A stretch of 64,000 bases of DNA. Origin: Hippasteria phrygiana. Its lineage: Eukaryota; Echinodermata; Asteroidea; Valvatida; Goniasteridae. The notes below the pieces were generated by a model. That model made no database searches, was not told the origin of the DNA, and saw only the letters and a list, made by a program, of their open reading frames with translations. Location: the NCBI GenBank assembly GCA_037893225.1, contig JAZGUH010000451.1, positions 1,506,001-1,570,000 on the forward strand. The letters are read 5' to 3'. Numbering within the stretch: the stretch's first letter is position 1; each line of letters starts with the position of its first letter. Made by a program: the position numbers and the translations under genes. This document shows positions 9,950-19,357 of the stretch, in pieces.

Positions 9950-12900
9950 CATCTGAAAATGTGGGAAACGTTAAGCAGTCACAATGCAGTAAACGGGAGA
10001 ACGCACACAGAGTTCACAGGAAGAAATTTGTTCCGAGGTTTGAATTTTCTCGAAGAGTTCTAACGCTGTGAAGCTGGCGATGGTCTCAAATTGTTGCGCT
10101 AGATCTAAGCTACCCATACGTGTGAAAATTACTGGATTTGGTCAATATCCCATTCAATTATGAACAGGGAAAGGAGGGGCGTTCATCTGAAAATGTGGCA
10201 AACGTTAAGCAGTCACAATGCAGTAAACGGAAGAACGCACACAGAGTTCACGGAAAGAAATTTGTTGCGAGGTTTGAATTTTCTCGAAGAGTTCTAACGC
10301 TGTGAAGCTGGCGATGGTCTGAAATTGTTGCGCTATATCTAAGCTACCCATACGTGTGAAAATTGCTGGATTTGGTCAATATCCTATTAAATTATGAACA
10401 GGGAAAGGAGGGGCGTTCATCTGAAAATTTGGCAAACGTTAAGCAGCCACAATGCAGTAAACGGGAGAACGCACACAGAGTTCACGGGAAGAAATTTGTT
10501 GCGAAGTTTGAATTTTCTCGAAGGGTTCTAACGCTGTGAAGCTGGCGATGGTCTCAAATTGTTGCGCTAGATCTAAGCTACCAATACGTGTGAAAATTGC
10601 TGGATTTGGTCAATATCCCAATAAATTATGAACAGGGAAAGGAGGGGCGTTCATCTGAAAATTTGGAAAACGTTAAGCAGTCACAATGCAGTAAACGGGA
10701 GAACGCACACAGAGTTCAGGGGAAAAAAATGTTGCGAGGTTTGAATTTTCTCGAAGAGTTCTCACGCTATGAAGCTGGCGATGGTCTCAAATTGTTGCGC
10801 TAGATCTAAGCTACCCATACGTGTGAAAATTACTGGATTTGGTCAATATACCATTCAAATATGAACAGGGAAAGGAGGGTCGTTCATCTGAAAATGTGGC
10901 AAACGTTAAGCAGTCACAATGCAGTAAACGGAAGAACGCACACAGAGTTCACAGGAAGAAATTTGTTGCGAGGTTTGAATTTTCTCGAAGAGTTCTAACG
11001 CTGTGAAGCTGGCGATGGTCTCAAATTGTTGCGCTAGATCTAAGCTACCCATACGTGTGAAAATTACTGGATTTGGTGAATATCCCATTCAATTATGAAC
11101 AGGGAAAGGAGGGGCGTTCATCTGAAAATGTGGCAAACGTTAAGCAGTCACAATGCAGTAAACGGAAGAACGCACACAGAGTTCACCGGAAGAAATTTGT
11201 TGCGAGGTTTGAATTTTCTCGAAGAGTTCTAACGCTGTGAAGCTGGCGATGGTCTCAAATTGTTGCGCTAGATCTAAGCTATCAATACGTGTGAAAATTG
11301 CTAGATTTGGTGAATATCCCAATAAATTATGAACAGGGAAAGGAGGGGCGTTCATCTGACAATTTGGCAAACGTTAAGCAGTCACAATGCAGTAAACGGA
11401 AGAACGCACACAGAGTTCACAGGAAGAAATTTGTTCCGAGGTTTGAATTTTCTCGAAGAGTTCTCACGCTGTGAAGCTGGCGATGGTCTCAAATTGTTGC
11501 GCTATATCTAAGCTACCCATACGTGTGAAAATTACTGGATTTGGTCAATATCCCATTCAATTATGAACAGGGAAAGGAGGGGCGTTCATCTGAAAATGTG
11601 GCAAACGTTAAGCAGTCACAATGCAGTAAACGGGAGAACGCACACAGAGTTCACAGGAAGAAATTTGTTCCGAGGTTTGAATTTTCTCGAAGAGTTCTAA
11701 CGCTGTGAAGCTGGCGATGGTCTCAAATTGTTGCGCTAGATCTAAGCTACCCATACGTGTGAAAATTACTGGATTTGGTCAATATCCCATTCAATTATGA
11801 ACAGGGAAAGGAGGGGCGTTCATCTGAAAATGTGGCAAACGTTAAGCAGTCACAATGCAGTAAACGGAAGAACGCACACAGAGTTCACAGGAAGAAATTT
11901 GTTGCGAGGTTTGAATTTTCTCGAAGAGTTCTAACGCTGTGAAGCTGGCGATGGTCTCAAATTGTTGCGCTAGATCTAAGCTAACCATACGTGTGAAAAT
12001 TACTGGATTTGGTGAATATCCCATTCAATTATGAACAGGGAAAGGAGGGGCGTTCATCTGAAAATGTGGCAAACGTTAAGCAGTCACAATGCAGTAAACG
12101 GAAGAACGCACACAGAGTTCACCGGAAGAAATTTGTTGCGAGGTTTGAATTTTCTCGAAGAGTTCTAACGCTGTGAAGCTGGCGATGGTCTGAAATTGTT
12201 GCGCTAGATCTAAGCTACCAATACGTGTGGAAATTGCTAGATTTGGTGAATATCCCAATAAATTATGAACAGGGAAAGGAGGGGCGTTCATCTGAAAATG
12301 TGGCAAACGTTAAGCAGTCACAATGCAGTAAACGGAAGAACGCACACAGAGTTCACAGGAAGAAATTTGTTCCGAGGTTTGAATTTTCTCGAAGAGTTCT
12401 CACGCTGTGAAGCTGGCGATGGTCTCAAATTGTTGCGCTAGATCTAAGCTACCCATACGTGTGAAAATTACTGGATTTGGTCAATATCCCATTCAATTAT
12501 GAACAGGGAAAGGAGGGGCGTTCATCTGAAAATGTGGGAAACGTTAAGCAGTCACAATGCAGTAAACGGGAGAACGCACACAGAGTTCACAGGAAGAAAT
12601 TTGTTCCGAGGTTTGAATTTTCTCGAAGAGTTCTAACGCTGTGAAGCTGGCGATGGTCTCAAATTGTTGCGCTAGATCTAAGCTACCCATACGTGTGAAA
12701 ATTACTGGATTTGGTCAATATCCCATTCAATTATGAACAGGGAAAGGAGGGGCGTTCATCTGAAAATGTGGCAAACGTTAAGCAGTCACAATGCAGTAAA
12801 CGGAAGAACGCACACAGAGTTCACGGAAAGAAATTTGTTGCGAGGTTTGAATTTTCTCGAAGAGTTCTAACGCTGTGAAGCTGGCGATGGTCTGAAATTG

Positions 12901-13110
12901 TTGCGCTATATCTAAGCTACCCATACGTGTGAAAATTGCTGGATTTGGTCAATATCCTATTAAATTATGAACAGGGAAAGGAGGGGCGTTCATCTGAAAA
13001 TTTGGCAAACGTTAAGCAGCCACAATGCAGTAAACGGGAGAACGCACACAGAGTTCACGGGAAGAAATTTGTTGCGAAGTTTGAATTTTCTCGAAGAGTT
13101 CTAACGCTGT
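9950..13110. repeat. 3.16-kb block duplicated across the insertion, left copy
   Basis: About 13.5 monomers match 19,906-23,066 at a constant offset of 9,956 bp (25 monomers plus the 4,107 bp of insertion and duplicated target). Subtype order is the same throughout, with scattered differences such as GTGGGAAACG versus GTGGCAAACG near 9,961, CTAACCATACG versus CTACCCATACG near 11,985 and GTGTGGAAATTG versus GTGTGAAAATTG near 12,226. Confidence 0.8.
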
Positions 13111-15268
13111 GAAGCTGGCGATGGTCTCAAATTGTTGCGCTAGATCTAAGCTACCCATACGTGTGAAAATTACTGGATTTGGTCAATATACCATTCAAAT
13201 ATGAACAGGGAAAGGAGGGTCGTTCATCTGAAAATGTGGCAAACGTTAAGCAGTCACAATGCAGTAAACGGAAGAACGCACACAGAGTTCACAGGAAGAA
13301 ATTTGTTGCGAGGTTTGAATTTTCTCGAAGAGTTCTAACGCTGTGAAGCTGGCGATGGTCTCAAATTGTTGCGCTAGATCTAAGCTACCCATACGTGTGA
13401 AAATTACTGGATTTGGTGAATATCCCATTCAATTATGAACAGGGAAAGGAGGGGCGTTCATCTGAAAATGTGGCAAACGTTAAGCAGTCACAATGCAGTA
13501 AACGGAAGAACGCACACAGAGTTCACCGGAAGAAATTTGTTGCGAGGTTTGAATTTTCTCGAAGAGTTCTAACGCTGTGAAGCTGGCGATGGTCTGAAAT
13601 TGTTGCGCTAGATCTAAGCTACCAATACGTGTGGAAATTGCTAGATTTGGTGAATATCCCAATAAATTATGAACAGGGAAAGGAGGGGCGTTCATCTGAA
13701 AATGTGGCAAACGTTAAGCAGTCACAATGCAGTAAACGGAAGAACGCACACAGAGTTCACAGGAAGAAATTTGTTCCGAGGTTTGAATTTTCTCGAAGAG
13801 TTCTCACGCTGTGAAGCTGGCGATGGTCTCAAATTGTTGCGCTAGATCTAAGCTACCCATACGTGTGAAAATTACTGGATTTGGTCAATATCCCATTCAA
13901 TTATGAACAGGGAAAGGAGGGGCGTTCATCTGAAAATGTGGGAAACGTTAAGCAGTCACAATGCAGTAAACGGGAGAACGCACACAGAGTTCACAGGAAG
14001 AAATTTGTTCCGAGGTTTGAATTTTCTCGAAGAGTTCTAACGCTGTGAAGCTGGCGATGGTCTCAAATTGTTGCGCTAGATCTAAGCTACCCATACGTGT
14101 GAAAATTACTGGATTTGGTCAATATCCCATTCAATTATGAACAGGGAAAGGAGGGGCGTTCATCTGAAAATGTGGCAAACGTTAAGCAGTCACAATGCAG
14201 TAAACGGAAGAACGCACACAGAGTTCACGGAAAGAAATTTGTTGCGAGGTTTGAATTTTCTCGAAGAGTTCTAACGCTGTGAAGCTGGCGATGGTCTGAA
14301 ATTGTTGCGCTATATCTAAGCTACCCATACGTGTGAAAATTGCTGGATTTGGTCAATATCCTATTAAATTATGAACAGGGAAAGGAGGGGCGTTCATCTG
14401 AAAATTTGGCAAACGTTAAGCAGCCACAATGCAGTAAACGGGAGAACGCACACAGAGTTCACAGGAAGAAATTTGTTGCGAAGTTTGAATTTTCTCGAAG
14501 AGTTCTAACGCTGTGAAGCTGGCGATGGTCTCAAATTGTTGCGCTAGATCTAAGCTACCCATACGTGTGAAAATTACTGGATTTGGTCAATATACCATTC
14601 AAATATGAACAGGGAAAGGAGGGTCGTTCATCTGAAAATGTGGCAAACGTTAAGCAGTCACAATGCAGTAAACGGAAGAACGCACACAGAGTTCACAGGA
14701 AGAAATTTGTTGCGAGGTTTGAATTTTCTCGAAGAGTTCTAACGCTGTGAAGCTGGCGATGGTCTCAAATTGTTGCGCTAGATCTAAGCTACCCATACGT
14801 GTAAAAATTACTGGATTTGGTGAATATCCCATTCAATTATGAACAGGGAAAGGAGGGGCGTTCATCTGAAAATGTGGCAAACGTTAAGCAGTCACAATGC
14901 AGTAAACGGAAGAACGCACACAGAGTTCACCGGAAGAAATTTGTTGCGAGGTTTGAATTTTCTCGAAGAGTTCTAACGCTGTGAAGCTGGCGATGGTCTC
15001 AAATTGTTGCGCTAGATCTAAGCTACCAATACGTGTGAAAATTGCTAGATTTGGTGAATATCCCAATAAATTATGAACAGGGAAAGGAGGGGCGTTCATC
15101 TGACAATTTGGCAAACGTTAAGCAGTCACAATGCAGTAAACGGAAGAACGCACACAGAGTTCACAGGAAGAAATTTGTTCCGAGGTTTGAATTTTCTCGA
15201 AGAGTTCTCACGCTGTGAAGCTGGCGATGGTCTCAAATTGTTGCGCTAGATCTAAGCTACCCATACGT
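11842..15268. repeat. 1,404-bp six-monomer higher-order repeat, about 2.4 copies
   Basis: Units begin near 11,842, 13,246 and 14,650 (six 234-bp monomers each). The first two share the GTGTGGAAATTGCTAG variant (12,226 and 13,630) and GTGGGAAACG. The third has GTGTGAAAATTG and CTGACAATTTGG instead and is cut by the transposon insertion at 15,268. The phase after the insertion (19,376 on) is not the one this HOR predicts. Confidence 0.8.
15265..15268. repeat. Target-site duplication, left (ACGT)
   Basis: ACGT immediately before the left terminal inverted repeat is repeated immediately after the right one. Removing the element and one ACGT gives CCATACGTGTGAAAA, the normal monomer sequence, in register. 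Because ACGT is palindromic and the next base pairs are complementary, a 2-bp CG duplication with a longer inverted repeat cannot be strictly excluded. Confidence 0.85.
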
Positions 15269-15282
15269 CACGGTCCGCCGAT
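15269..15282 (+). repeat. Left terminal inverted repeat
   Basis: CACGGTCCGCCGAT, the exact reverse complement of 19,358-19,371. Beyond these 14 bases the two ends diverge (TTGTATTTC versus GAGCGATTTC), so the inverted repeat is short. Confidence 0.9.
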
Positions 15283-15321
15283 TTGTATTTCGCGCGTACA
15301 AACTGAACTCGACTGTGCAAA

Positions 15322-15335
15322 CCAACAGAGGGCGC
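15322..15335 (+). promoter_or_regulatory. CTCF-like core motif in the left subterminal region
   Basis: CCAACAGAGGGCGC fits the CTCF core consensus CCASYAGRKGGCRS at 13 of 14 positions (A instead of S at position 4). It lies 54 bp inside the left end. A near copy in the same orientation lies at the right end (19,332-19,347). The motif match is direct. Whether the host CTCF binds it is not known, and the same GC-rich word might be a transposase-binding subterminal repeat instead. Confidence 0.4.
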
Positions 15336-15340
15336 CCTTT
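15325..15340 (+). repeat. Subterminal direct repeat, left copy
   Basis: ACAGAGGGCGCCCTTT matches ACAGAGCGCGCCCTTT at 19,332-19,347 in 15 of 16 positions, in the same orientation. Its core GGGCGCCC is self-complementary, so it also reads as an inverted pair. Both copies have a TTTATTTG word nearby (15,339 and 19,284). Such subterminal repeats often serve as transposase contacts. Confidence 0.6.
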
Positions 15341-15359
15341 TATTTGTTGTTTACATGTG

Positions 15360-16130
15360 CCGACTCGGATTTCCAAAAACACATAACGAAATTCATGAAT
15401 GGATTTCTCCTCACGGGGAACACCCTACATCCGGGAAATTTATGTAATGAATATGCATAAGTTCCTAACTCTACCTTTTAAAAATGTTGAAAATCGGCCT
15501 TCAGATTATCGAATTATAAGTTCAGAAAATTACTTATTAACAATAAATTATTGGGCTTACAAAAAATCCCCTTTTTTCACCAAAACTACCGAAATAGCTC
15601 AATACTCAGCTTTCCCTCTCTTGTACGTGACCTTTCAACCTTCGTCTATCGCACGATCATGACATAAACAGCTGGCGCTCCCGGCCACTAGAAGAGAAAA
15701 ATCTGCACAAAAATTGCCTCTGCTGACTTTCTTTTTGCTAAGTGATGACGTCATCGATATTTATCCCTCCCCAAAATGTTTTAGATAGACCAGATCCAAG
15801 GATTTTTGGGGCCAAAATCTATTTTTTGTGTGTGGAGGAACTCTTTGGCAACAACCCCGAAGTGATTCGGCTTATTACTCCGCATCCCCTGGTCACACGA
15901 CACCATTGTTTGTGCCAAGGTCAAATATGCATGACTCATACCCGTGGAATTTCCCGAGACGGAGAACAGCTGTCGTGCAACAAAAAAAATTTTCTCGACG
16001 AATGGCTTCAATACTCACTTCAATTATACCTGTAAGACTTAGCTGAACATCTAAAATCTGCATAAAAACATTGGCTTAGTCCATTTGCCCCTGGCCAATA
16101 TTTTTAAAAGGAGCATTTTTCCACTGAATC
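15360..16130. other. Element interior, left: no gene recognised
   Basis: Mixed-composition sequence without a convincing coding region. Overlapping frames of 72-97 codons exist between 15,399 and 16,046 on both strands, but none has a recognisable domain and they contradict one another. The notable site is a full CRE palindrome at 15,746-15,753. Confidence 0.6.
15744..15755. promoter_or_regulatory. CRE-like palindrome
   Basis: GATGACGTCATC is a perfect 12-bp palindrome containing the complete CREB/ATF octamer TGACGTCA (15,746-15,753). It might belong to an old promoter in the element. A single octamer is weak evidence, and no gene follows that I can recognise. Confidence 0.35.
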
Positions 16131-16385
16131 CTTGCGATTTATGTGCGTCTTCGCACGTGCTGACGTTCAGTGGGTATTTAAAAATGGCTGACGTGGCAAC
16201 ATTGTGCGTGCGGGAAATGCAGCGTTGATTCTGTGTGTGTTTTGGACGTGGAAAATGAATGTATTCACAGATTGGTCGTGTTCGTGGTCAAAAGGACGGG
16301 AAGTAGATTTATTCCAGCGTTCATCAACATGCTGATGGGTGTTACAATCGGCATAATTTCGACATTGTAAGTAGGCTTGGCGGTG
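16130..16385 (+). other. Possible relic promoter and 5' exon
   Basis: A locally CpG-richer stretch holds a TATTTAAAA box-like word (16,175-16,183) directly before ATGGCTGACG at 16,184, an ATG with A at -3 and G at +4. The frame stops after 14 codons. A good splice-donor-like GTAAGT lies at 16,377. This could be a broken first exon of a former transposase or captured gene, but no protein similarity is visible and chance is a fair alternative. Confidence 0.2.
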
Positions 16386-16885
16386 GCAAGATAAGACTAG
16401 AGCATGTACAATATAACGTAGTGAGCATGCATAGCGAATGTACATGTACTCAATGCACGATGAATTCTACACGTATTTTGTATAAACACTAAACGGAAAG
16501 ATTTTACTTCAGTATATACATCCTACTAAAATCGGTCAGGAAAAGCAAATTCTGGAAAAGAATCATCCGTCTGTTTTCAGAATTGTATAAACACTTGGCA
16601 CAACCTTTGGGGAATTTGAGAACTTAGTTGGGAAATGTTTGTGCAATATAGGGGAAGAAAGTTTGTGTTATTTGTGTTACATGCATATGTTTTTCAAGTT
16701 GGCACATGTTGATTTCTGCCTCATTTTTACAGATTTTGCTGACATAAATCTTGAAATAACAGGCTGAGCCACATATTTTGATAGTTTTTATCAAGGAGAG
16801 TAATTTGTTTTCCAAGATTTTGCTGTGGGGTTATTTAAGTAAAATCTTTCCATTTTAATATCACTGGGGCAGGTCCAGCATTATT

Positions 16886-16899
16886 GGGGGGGGGGGGGG
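16886..16899. repeat. Poly-G tract (14 G)
   Basis: Uninterrupted run of 14 G between TTATT and TGTAAG. It is one of six G/C homopolymers inside the insertion; the satellite has none. Confidence 0.95.
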
Positions 16900-17040
16900 T
16901 GTAAGCTCTCTGTGCTCATGGAAGAGGGCATGCAGGAGGCACACATGCTATTTCTGCATAAACTACCTATTTGATGTACTCCAAGGAAGCAGGTTTAATG
17001 TTATGCAGACAAAAGCGGTGCATACCTGTTATTGTTAACA

Positions 17041-17097
17041 CCCCCCCCCCCCCCGAGTTTTCACCCCTTTTCAGCTAAAACTAGACCCCCCCCCCCC
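17041..17097. repeat. Paired poly-C tracts (14 C and 12 C)
   Basis: C runs at 17,041-17,054 and 17,086-17,097, separated by 31 bases that contain further short C runs. The first is preceded by TTGTTAACA, similar to the TTGTCAAC before the 15-C tract at 17,718. Confidence 0.95.
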
Positions 17098-17294
17098 TGG
17101 ATTAATCCCTTCGCCCTGCTATAGATCCAGATTACTCAAGTTTCCACAATACATTGTATATGCATTGTACCTGAAATCCAAGTTAGAAGATTATTTTTTA
17201 TTATTTTCTTTTCTTTAAATAACTAAACAAGGAACCCCAATTCTGAATTCTTTCCTATTCGTGTTCGCTGCGGGAAACAAATTAAGCAGACTCT

Positions 17295-17500
17295 ACAGGT
17301 TGCCATCAAAGGGAAGTAGTACTCTCTTCTGATTAAACAGTGGTGATCACCATCAAAGAGTGCTAAAGTAATTAAAGTCTTCCAGTCCTAAGTCGTCTGG
17401 TTACTTGATTTTTTCTCTCCAAAGTACCACATGGATGACCGCCATCAGGGGATGCTTAAGAAAGACGCCCAGTCATACTTCGTCTGATTACTTCATAAAG
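17295..17500. repeat. Degenerate internal direct repeats
   Basis: CCATCA followed by purine-rich sequence begins at 17,303, 17,350 and 17,442. The last two units share a downstream 27-base block (17,383-17,409 and 17,470-17,496; core TCGTCTG-TTACTT) with 22 of 27 identical positions at 87-bp spacing. This looks like an old, decayed short tandem duplication inside the element. Confidence 0.5.
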
Positions 17501-17674
17501 AATTGCATAAAGTAGCACTGAACAAAATATTTGCGGAGGATGTTCAAAGTACAATACATGTACATGCTTCATACAGTGGCCTACATGTAACTATGGGCGT
17601 GCATGGGGGACACGTGCCGCCTCCTCTCCCCCATTTAAAATCTTCAACAAAAACGATTACATTGTTGCCTTCAG

Positions 17675-17732
17675 CCCCCCCCCCCCCCGAAAAATGTATT
17701 CACTCAGGTGTTGTCAACCCCCCCCCCCCCCC
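17675..17732. repeat. Paired poly-C tracts (14 C and 15 C)
   Basis: C runs at 17,675-17,688 and 17,718-17,732 with 29 bases between. On the minus strand these are G runs at the end of an open frame and read as poly-glycine, which argues that the frame is not translated through them. Confidence 0.95.
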
Positions 17733-17953
17733 AGTTCAACCCAAGTTATGCCACTGTTTTCATGTTGCATGGACTTGCATCGGATATCGATCTCGTTAGT
17801 TGCTATCATGGGTCCTCTTATCACACCCATGTCTTGCTTAAACAGGGCAAATGACTCAAAGATCTGACTCGCCAAAGAGAAGAGATCCTCGTGAATTATC
17901 ATGTATCCACTTGACCAGACTACAATTGACCAGACTTGACTATTGACTTTCAT
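17714..17953 (-). pseudogene. Possible decayed coding segment, identity unknown
   Basis: Minus-strand frame of 79 codons. Residues 22-64 look protein-like (acidic and hydrophobic spacing around EDLFSLASQIFESFALF and ATNEIDIR), and the tail is poly-Gly from the C tract. The pattern faintly recalls the DDE region of MULE/ZSWIM-type transposases, but that is an impression from memory with no diagnostic residue confirmed. The frame has no support upstream. It could equally be chance. Confidence 0.2.
17911..17936. repeat. Short direct repeat
   Basis: TTGACCAGACT occurs at 17,911-17,921 and 17,926-17,936, 15 bp apart, followed by the partial TTGACTATTGAC. Minor local slippage. Confidence 0.7.
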
Positions 17954-18063
17954 GGTTTTGTGAAAAACCCTTAATTTTTCCAGAAAGGTACAATTTAAGT
18001 TACCTTTACAATTTCAAGTAAATTGTATGATTTGCAACCAAATTAAAACATGACTCAAATTCT

Positions 18064-18089
18064 AAAAAAAGTTCATTGTGTGTTAAATA
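18064..18089. repeat. Direct repeat flanking a possible nested insertion, left copy
   Basis: The 20 bases AGTTCATTGTGTGTTAAATA (18,070-18,089) recur exactly at 18,971-18,990. Counting six more bases to the left, 25 of 26 match. Such a pair, 901 bp apart, has the size of a retrotransposition target-site duplication. Confidence 0.7.
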
Positions 18090-18237
18090 TTTTTTTTCCT
18101 CGGACAGAATGGTTTTTATATGAATGAAAAATGTAAAAGTATATAACTTAAGAGGGAAAAATTATTTAACTTTCACAAAGCCTACACAAATGTTCTCTGA
18201 TTTTTTGATGAACCTTCAATTTTTGGGAGCTGCAACT

Positions 18238-18435
18238 TTAAGATGCCCCAGTGATCTTCAGAAGTTCCTCAAAAACGGGGTTGAATGCTGCATCAATGTT
18301 GATCCCATCATCTTTCCCACCTTCGAATATTCCCAACAAGTTGAGTGATTTACAGAGTGACTGTCCTTGACATTCATCATTAAGGTGAAATTTTGTACTT
18401 TTACCACTTTGAAATATGCAGTCATAATGTATCAC
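18238..18435 (-). pseudogene. Possible decayed coding segment in the nested insert, C-terminal part
   Basis: A 65-codon minus-strand frame with balanced composition and a plausible amphipathic C-terminus (NPVFEELLKITGAS). It overlaps by a few bases the end of the frame at 18,422-18,718, so the two could be one broken reading frame. I do not recognise the protein. Confidence 0.25.
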
Positions 18436-18718
18436 TGAAGCTTTTCACCATTATGTTTGTTGCAACCGATTCTGTGATGTGTTTTATCATATTTTCTAAC
18501 ATCCATAACTCGGCTGAAGTGAGCAGTGCCCCCCCCCCCCAAAAAAAAAACATCTGAACATCTGTTGAACTTGAAGATCTCATTGCTCGTCGTTTTCCCA
18601 ACAACTTTTGCCTTGCTTCTTTTTCTAGGGTTTTAAAGAAAAAAACCCACAAAGTCTCTAGCATGAGGCCAGGCAATCCACTTATTGTTTCCCTTGAGAA
18701 CTGAGTGCAAACTTTCAA
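18422..18718 (-). pseudogene. Possible decayed coding segment in the nested insert, middle part
   Basis: A 98-codon minus-strand frame with a basic segment (KTLEKEARQKLLGKRR) interrupted by the 12-C tract, which reads as Phe-Phe-Phe-Trp-Gly-Gly-Gly. After the tract comes a helical-looking segment (LWMLENMIKHITESV). It competes with the frame at 18,633-18,911 over part of its length, so at most one can have been real there. No family recognised. Confidence 0.25.
18529..18550. repeat. C12-A10 homopolymer junction
   Basis: Twelve C directly followed by ten A. This kind of junction is prone to slippage and to sequencing error, so reading frames across it are unreliable. Confidence 0.95.
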
Positions 18719-18911
18719 GCCTGCTGCTTGGGATGCTGTTGCATGCTCTTGTTTTTTTTCTTTTCATATTCCAAGCGCGCTGCGCAGCAACATCATACAA
18801 AGCTGCTGGGGTTGAGGGACGTGTTCCTGCCGCTGACGGAGTAGTCCTACCCGAGCTTGGCTGCGCTGGAAGTTGTAGGAAACTGCCAGATATGATTTTT
18901 TTTCTACCTCT
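18633..18911 (-). pseudogene. Possible decayed coding segment, Pro/Ser-rich then basic
   Basis: Stop-to-stop open frame of 92 codons on the minus strand, without a required ATG. It starts with a Pro/Ser/Ala/Thr-rich part, continues with a basic segment (NMKRKKTRA) and ends GFFL-stop at a 7-T run. After that stop the same frame stays open for about 30 codons, including RKRSKAKVVGKTT, up to the C tract. This might be the start of a retrotransposon or captured host open reading frame. It overlaps the 18,422-18,718 frame, and I do not recognise it. Confidence 0.25.
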
Positions 18912-18970
18912 TCAATCATCTGGCTCCTTTTACAACGACTTTATTTCGTACAAGCAGAACTTTTAAAACA

Positions 18971-18990
18971 AGTTCATTGTGTGTTAAATA
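18971..18990. repeat. Direct repeat flanking a possible nested insertion, right copy
   Basis: Exact second copy of the 20 bases at 18,070-18,089, preceded by AAAACA where the left copy has AAAAAA. Confidence 0.7.
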
Positions 18991-19331
18991 GCTGTGTACA
19001 GATCACCTTCAGGCTTCAGTCACGTTCATCTTGAAGCAAAAGCCAAGGTTTGATATCGTTCTTATATACACTAGATGCAAACAAAATCTACAACTTACTC
19101 CTGTTATGCAAATACAACAGTGTTTTCTAACTTCACGAGGCATTCTTAATCTAGCAATATACGTAACTTTTCACTAGAAACTGTCACATCCTTCGAGCTC
19201 AATAGTACGATATCGCTACGTGTGAGCAGCTATGCAACAAGGCGAGACGCGTCCCCCGAATCGCCAGCGTTGTAGTAAACATGTTTATTTGTAAACAGGG
19301 CACCATGCTATTTACTGTCCCTGGGGATCCG
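18991..19331. other. Element interior, right: no gene recognised
   Basis: Sequence between the possible nested insertion and the right subterminal repeat. No frame with recognisable content; a minus-strand frame (19,199-19,411) crosses the element end into the satellite and is spurious. The end becomes GC-richer, with words shared with the left end (TTTATTTG, GTAAACA). Confidence 0.6.
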
Positions 19332-19347
19332 ACAGAGCGCGCCCTTT
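19332..19347 (+). repeat. Subterminal direct repeat, right copy
   Basis: ACAGAGCGCGCCCTTT, 15 of 16 identical to 15,325-15,340 and in the same orientation. It lies 24 bp inside the right end. The one changed base weakens the CTCF-like match here (11 of 14). Confidence 0.6.
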
Positions 19348-19357
19348 GAAATCGCTC

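Larger units (their letters stand above)
1..15268. repeat. Satellite array, left segment (233/234-bp monomer)
   Basis: About 65 head-to-tail monomers of 233 or 234 bp, all in one orientation, with no unrelated sequence between them. The repeat is easily followed by its landmarks: TACGTGTGAAAATT, then GAACAGGGAAAGGAGG, then GCAAACGTTAAGCAG, then GAGGTTTGAATTTTCTCG, then GCGCTAGATCTAAGC. Monomers differ at a limited set of positions that recur in combination (for example CCCATTC/CCAATAA/CCTATTA/TTTCATTC, cggaag/cgggag, TTGCG/TTCCG, TTCTAACGC/TTCTCACGC), so the array is a mosaic of subtypes, not a uniform repeat. The array runs off the left edge of the window. This is non-coding tandem satellite DNA, probably pericentromeric, centromeric or another heterochromatic block; the location cannot be told from sequence. 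Confidence 0.98.
16386..17287. other. Element interior, middle: no gene recognised
   Basis: AT-rich sequence without a convincing frame. Several TACATGTA-like words occur (16,401 and 16,440 region). A 14-base G run at 16,886-16,899 and C runs at 17,041-17,054 and 17,086-17,097 are the only marked structures. Confidence 0.6.
18090..18970 (-). mobile_element. Possible nested retrocopy, minus strand, with short A tail
   Basis: The stretch between the two copies of the 20-bp direct repeat begins with eight T directly after the left copy. Read on the minus strand it is therefore a sequence ending in A8 followed by the duplicated target. That is the layout of a LINE-mobilised transcript, a SINE or a processed pseudogene. 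The minus strand holds several protein-like open frames in its 5' two thirds and an AT-rich 3' end like an untranslated region. The A tail is short and no AATAAA is well placed, so the reading is tentative. The alternative is an ordinary internal duplication of 26 bp. Confidence 0.4.

Noticed and set aside
1..15268. CRISPR-like regular repeat array
   Set aside because: The whole 234-bp unit is repeated. There are no unique spacers, and the sequence context is eukaryotic satellite.
15215..15460. 81-codon plus-strand frame crossing the left end of the transposon
   Set aside because: It joins satellite and transposon sequence across the insertion point and has no recognisable content.
15742..16046. 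Frames of 72-97 codons on both strands at the same place
   Set aside because: Three frames overlap and contradict one another, and none shows a motif or coding-like composition.
16167..16445. 92-codon minus-strand frame
   Set aside because: Cys/His-containing but without zinc-finger spacing; no coherent domain, and it lies over the more plausible relic promoter on the other strand.
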